Shown: positions 61,023 to 64,000 of the stretch, one piece after another | Numbering within the stretch: the stretch's first letter is position 1 | Layout: each line of letters starts with the position of its first letter | NCBI GenBank assembly: GCA_036874045.1 | Contig: JAZBRI010000011.1 | Span: 7,011,001 to 7,075,000, forward strand | DNA length: 64,000 bases | Direction: 5' to 3' | Source of the DNA: Cymodocea nodosa | Taxonomy: Eukaryota; Streptophyta; Magnoliopsida; Alismatales; Cymodoceaceae | The notes under the pieces: model-generated | The model's input: only the letters and a program-made list of their open reading frames with translations | The model's database searches: none | What the model was told of the DNA's origin: nothing | Position numbers and translations under genes: made by a program

Positions 61023-61660
61023 ATGTACGTGTTGATATACAAATATATATACATATATATATATTTATATATATAAGAAGTATCGGTTGAACCGAACATG
61101 TTCGGTTCAACCAATTCAAAAATATCATAAAAAATTACAAATATGCAAAGCCCTCTACTCAACCGATTAATATATATATATATATATAACATAAATTATC
61201 GGTTGAACCGAAAGATCATCGATTCAACCGTTTTCAATATTAATAAATATTAATAGTTTATAATCTATCGGTTGAACCAATATATTTACGGTTCAACCAT
61301 TTTCCAATAAGTAAATATGTAAATAATAATAATATATCATTAAATATTTTATTCTTCTACTCAACAAATACATTCTCGGTTTTCCCAAGTTAAGTAAATA
61401 TACATACATATATATTAAAATAATAATGGTAAACAATGGATTAATAATGATATAACATCTTTATATTATTTTTTAAAAAATTATAAATACACATAAAATA
61501 TAATATAATAATTAAAATAATATAAAAAATTTAAGAAAAAGAGAGAATAATATTAGACATATATATCTAAGAATTAATAATAAAAATAATAATAAAATTT
61601 AATTTACAAAGAAAAAATGAAGATGTAGATTTTTAATGGTAAAAGTATGCTTATCTTTTA
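61023..61660. repeat. TA microsatellites and CGGTTGAACCG repeats
   Basis: Four to five words TATCGGTTGAACCGAA, TTCGGTTCAACC and ACGGTTCAACCATT at 61080-61310 among TA-rich tracts (61036-61075 and 61170-61189). The words resemble the spacer between pol and accessory ORF of the other Athila elements. From 61330 AT-rich, no gene. Confidence 0.6.
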
Positions 61661-62028
61661 GGGACCTTTTGCATTTTGATGATTATTATTCTATATTTCC
61701 TAATGTACAATTAAAAACATTTAATGTACATAATTATATTTGAATATCAAATAAATTAATATTATTTTTAGGTGTAAATATAAAATTACAAATTAATGTA
61801 TCAATTACACAATTTTAAGTAGTGTATTAGAATTTATTTCATTATTTTTTCAATTTCCAAACATTCTGGCGTGCACTAAAACCCTATAGGAATTCTAACT
61901 TTCTGAACTTTCCGATAGATGCACTAAACCCCTATGGAAATTCTTATATTCCAGACATTCTATTTCCTTTCCTTTTGAACTTTCCATTTCCTTTCCGTCT
62001 GAACTTTCCGACGTGCACTAACAGCCCC
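61661..62028. mobile_element. Possible small DNA transposon (MITE-like)
   Basis: The right end, read inward on the minus strand, is GGGGCTGTTAGTGCACGTCG with subterminal CGGAAAGTTCAGA words repeated at about 61905, 61985 and 62000; this looks like a PIF/Harbinger-type end. TTA flanks both sides (61658-61660 and 62029-62031). The left end (GGGACCTTTTGCATTTTG) matches only loosely, so the call is tentative. Confidence 0.3.
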
Positions 62029-62031
62029 TTA

Positions 62032-64000
62032 AAGAAGTAGTCAGAAAGGAAATAGTGAAATGATTAGATAATAACATAATTTATCCAATTTCTGATAGCT
62101 TGTGGGTTAGCCCAATCCATGTAGTTCCCAAGAAATCAGGATTTATAGTTATTAGCAATGAAAGTCAAGACTTGATACCTACTAGAATTCAATCAGGCTG
62201 GAGAGTATGTATAGACTATAGAAAGATTATTTTACCTCACCTTTTATAGATCAAATGCTGAAAAGATTAGCAGGGCAAGAATATTTTTGTTTCTTAGATG
62301 GGTATTCAGGTTATAATCAAATTCTAGTAGCATTAGAGGATCAAGAGAAAATAACTTTCACTTGTCCTAATGGAACTTATGCTTTTAAGAGAATGCCATT
62401 CGGATTATGCAATGCGCCAGCTACCTTTCAAAGGTTTATGTAGGGCATATTTACTAGAATGACTAAAGATTTCTTAGAAATATTTATGGATGATTTTACA
62501 GTATATGACAACTCATATGAAGTTTGTTTAAGCAATTTAAACCAAATATTAAAACGCTGTGTGAAAAAAAATCTGGTTTTAAATTGGGAAAAATGTTACT
62601 TCATGGTTAAACAAGGAATAGTCTTAGGGCATGTTGTTTCTAAGAAAGGGTTGGAAGTAGATAAAGCTAAACTAGAAGTAATTTCTAATCTACCAGAACC
62701 TAAATCAGTAAAAGATATTAGATCATTTCTAAAACATGTTGGTTTTTATAGAAGATTTATTAAAGACTTTAGCAAAATAGCTAGACCTTTAACTAATCTA
62801 TTAAAAGATGTCCCATTTAACTTTGATAAAAATTTTAAGGAAGTATTTTTCAGACTTAAGACTAGCTTAATTTCAACTCCTATAATTCAAGCACCTGATT
62901 GGAACCATCCATTTGAATTAATGTGCGATGCATCTGATTTTGCTGTAGGAGCAGTGTTGGGACAGAAGATAGAAAAATCTCCTAGAGTGATTCATTATGC
63001 AAGCAAAACTTTAAATGATGCTCAAGTTAATTACATAACTATTGAAAAAGAACTATTAGCTATTGTGTTTACCTTAGAAAAGTTTAGATCATATCTGATT
63101 GGAGCTAAAGTGATAGTATACACGGATCATTCAGCTTTAAAACATCTAATAAAGACAAAAGAGACTAATCTTAGATTGATCTGATGGATATTATTATTAC
63201 AAGAATTTGATCTAGAAATTAAAGATAAAAAAGGTTGTGAGAATGTAGTAGCAGATCATTTATCAAGATTATAAATAGAAAAATCAAATATTGAAATTAA
63301 GGATAATTTTCCTGATGAACGATTAATGACCATCAAAACAATGCCTTGGTATGCAGACATAGTTAATTACTTAGTAACTGGTTTAACACCTAAGGATTGG
63401 AATAGACAGGATAATAAATTATTTTTCTCGAGAGTAAAATATTACTATTGGGAAGACCCTTACTTATTTAAGAAATGTCTTGATCTGGTTTTAAGGAGGT
63501 ATGTTCGAGAAACTGAATATCCAAGCATATTGTCTTTCTATCATGATCAAGCTTGTGGAAAGCATTTTGGTTTAGGGAAAACTGCTGCAAAAATTCTGCA
63601 ATGTGGGTTTTATTAGCCAACACTATTCAAAGATGCTTATAAATATTGCTTAAGTTGTTTAAGATGTCAACAAATAGGAAGAATATCAAAGAGGAATATG
63701 ATGCCTCTTAATCCTATTGTTGAGGTTGAAATCTTTGATGTGTGGAGAATAGATTTTATGGGTCCATTTCCTATGTCTAATCAATTTAATTACATATTGT
63801 TGGGGGTGGATTATGTATCTAAATGGATAGAAGCTATTCCTACAAAAACTAATGACAACAAAGTGGTAATACAATTTATAAGAACCAATATATTTGTTAG
63901 ATTTGGAATACCTAAAGCTATTATTAGTGATAGAGGAACTCATTTCTGTAATAGAAATTTTGAAGCCTTAATGAAGAAATATGGAGTAAACCACAAAATT
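62032..64000 (+). pseudogene. Athila pol: RT, RNase H and integrase start, running off the window
   Basis: RT from DYRK (about 62212) through FLDGYSGYNQ, FMDDFTVYD (about 62485) and GFYRRFIKDFSKIARPL; RNase H with CDASDFAVGAVLGQK and [16 protein letters not shown]; the [10 protein letters not shown] hallmark; integrase zinc region ([20 protein letters not shown]) and SDRGTHFCN near the right edge. It has the longest intact RT-RNase H frame of the window (241 codons, 62459-63184), so it is less decayed than the copy at 7253-21441. Some breaks. Confidence 0.9.

Overview
The window is nuclear DNA of a flowering plant. It is AT-rich and dominated by LTR retrotransposons of plant lineages (Ty3 Athila type, Ty1 SIRE/Maximus type, Ty1 Tork type) and a hAT-type DNA transposon. 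One intron-containing host gene is recognisable: an HNH-endonuclease-domain protein on the minus strand at 53048-56232. The species cannot be named from the sequence alone.

Layout. 1-2016: tail of an Athila-type accessory ORF and its downstream region. 2017-3236: scraps of a SIRE-type copia element (post-pol region, RNase H tail, LTR piece). 3237-4574: unclassified. 4575-6335: Athila LTR, minus. 6336-26430: an old plus-strand Athila-type element, split by a younger minus-strand Athila element at 9678-19729 (5-bp target duplication catct). The old element resumes with pol (19730-21441), a spacer/promoter region, a long accessory ORF (22142-24362) and a 1080-bp tandem duplication. 26440-29560: Athila gag split by a solo copia LTR (26743-28476, target duplication agtca), then a short F-box-like ORF. 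30998-51875: a hAT-type transposon with an exact 8-bp target duplication (cctactac), swollen to 20.9 kb by nested copia elements. Those are a SIRE-like 3' LTR with accessory ORF, the 5' part of a Tork element, a SIRE element with gag-pol and 5' LTR, and a solo LTR. 51884-57860: the host-gene neighbourhood. 58289-64000: stacked copia and Athila LTR pieces, then plus-strand Athila pol running off the end.

Most unusual is a family of short imperfect inverted repeats. The inner stem is constant (AGTTA / TAACT); the outer stem varies by family (CGTTG/CAACG, TTCGG/CCGAA, CGTGG/CCACG, and a looser TTACGAA type). They recur in arrays in LTRs of both superfamilies and again just upstream of the accessory ORFs. 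Those ORFs appear homologous between an Athila-type and a SIRE-type context. Together this suggests a shared accessory-gene plus regulatory-repeat module moving between otherwise unrelated retrotransposons. Motifs and positions were read by eye; the functional interpretation is inference.

All retroelement copies are treated as fossils: the older ones carry many breaks, the nested Athila element at 9678-19729 only a handful.
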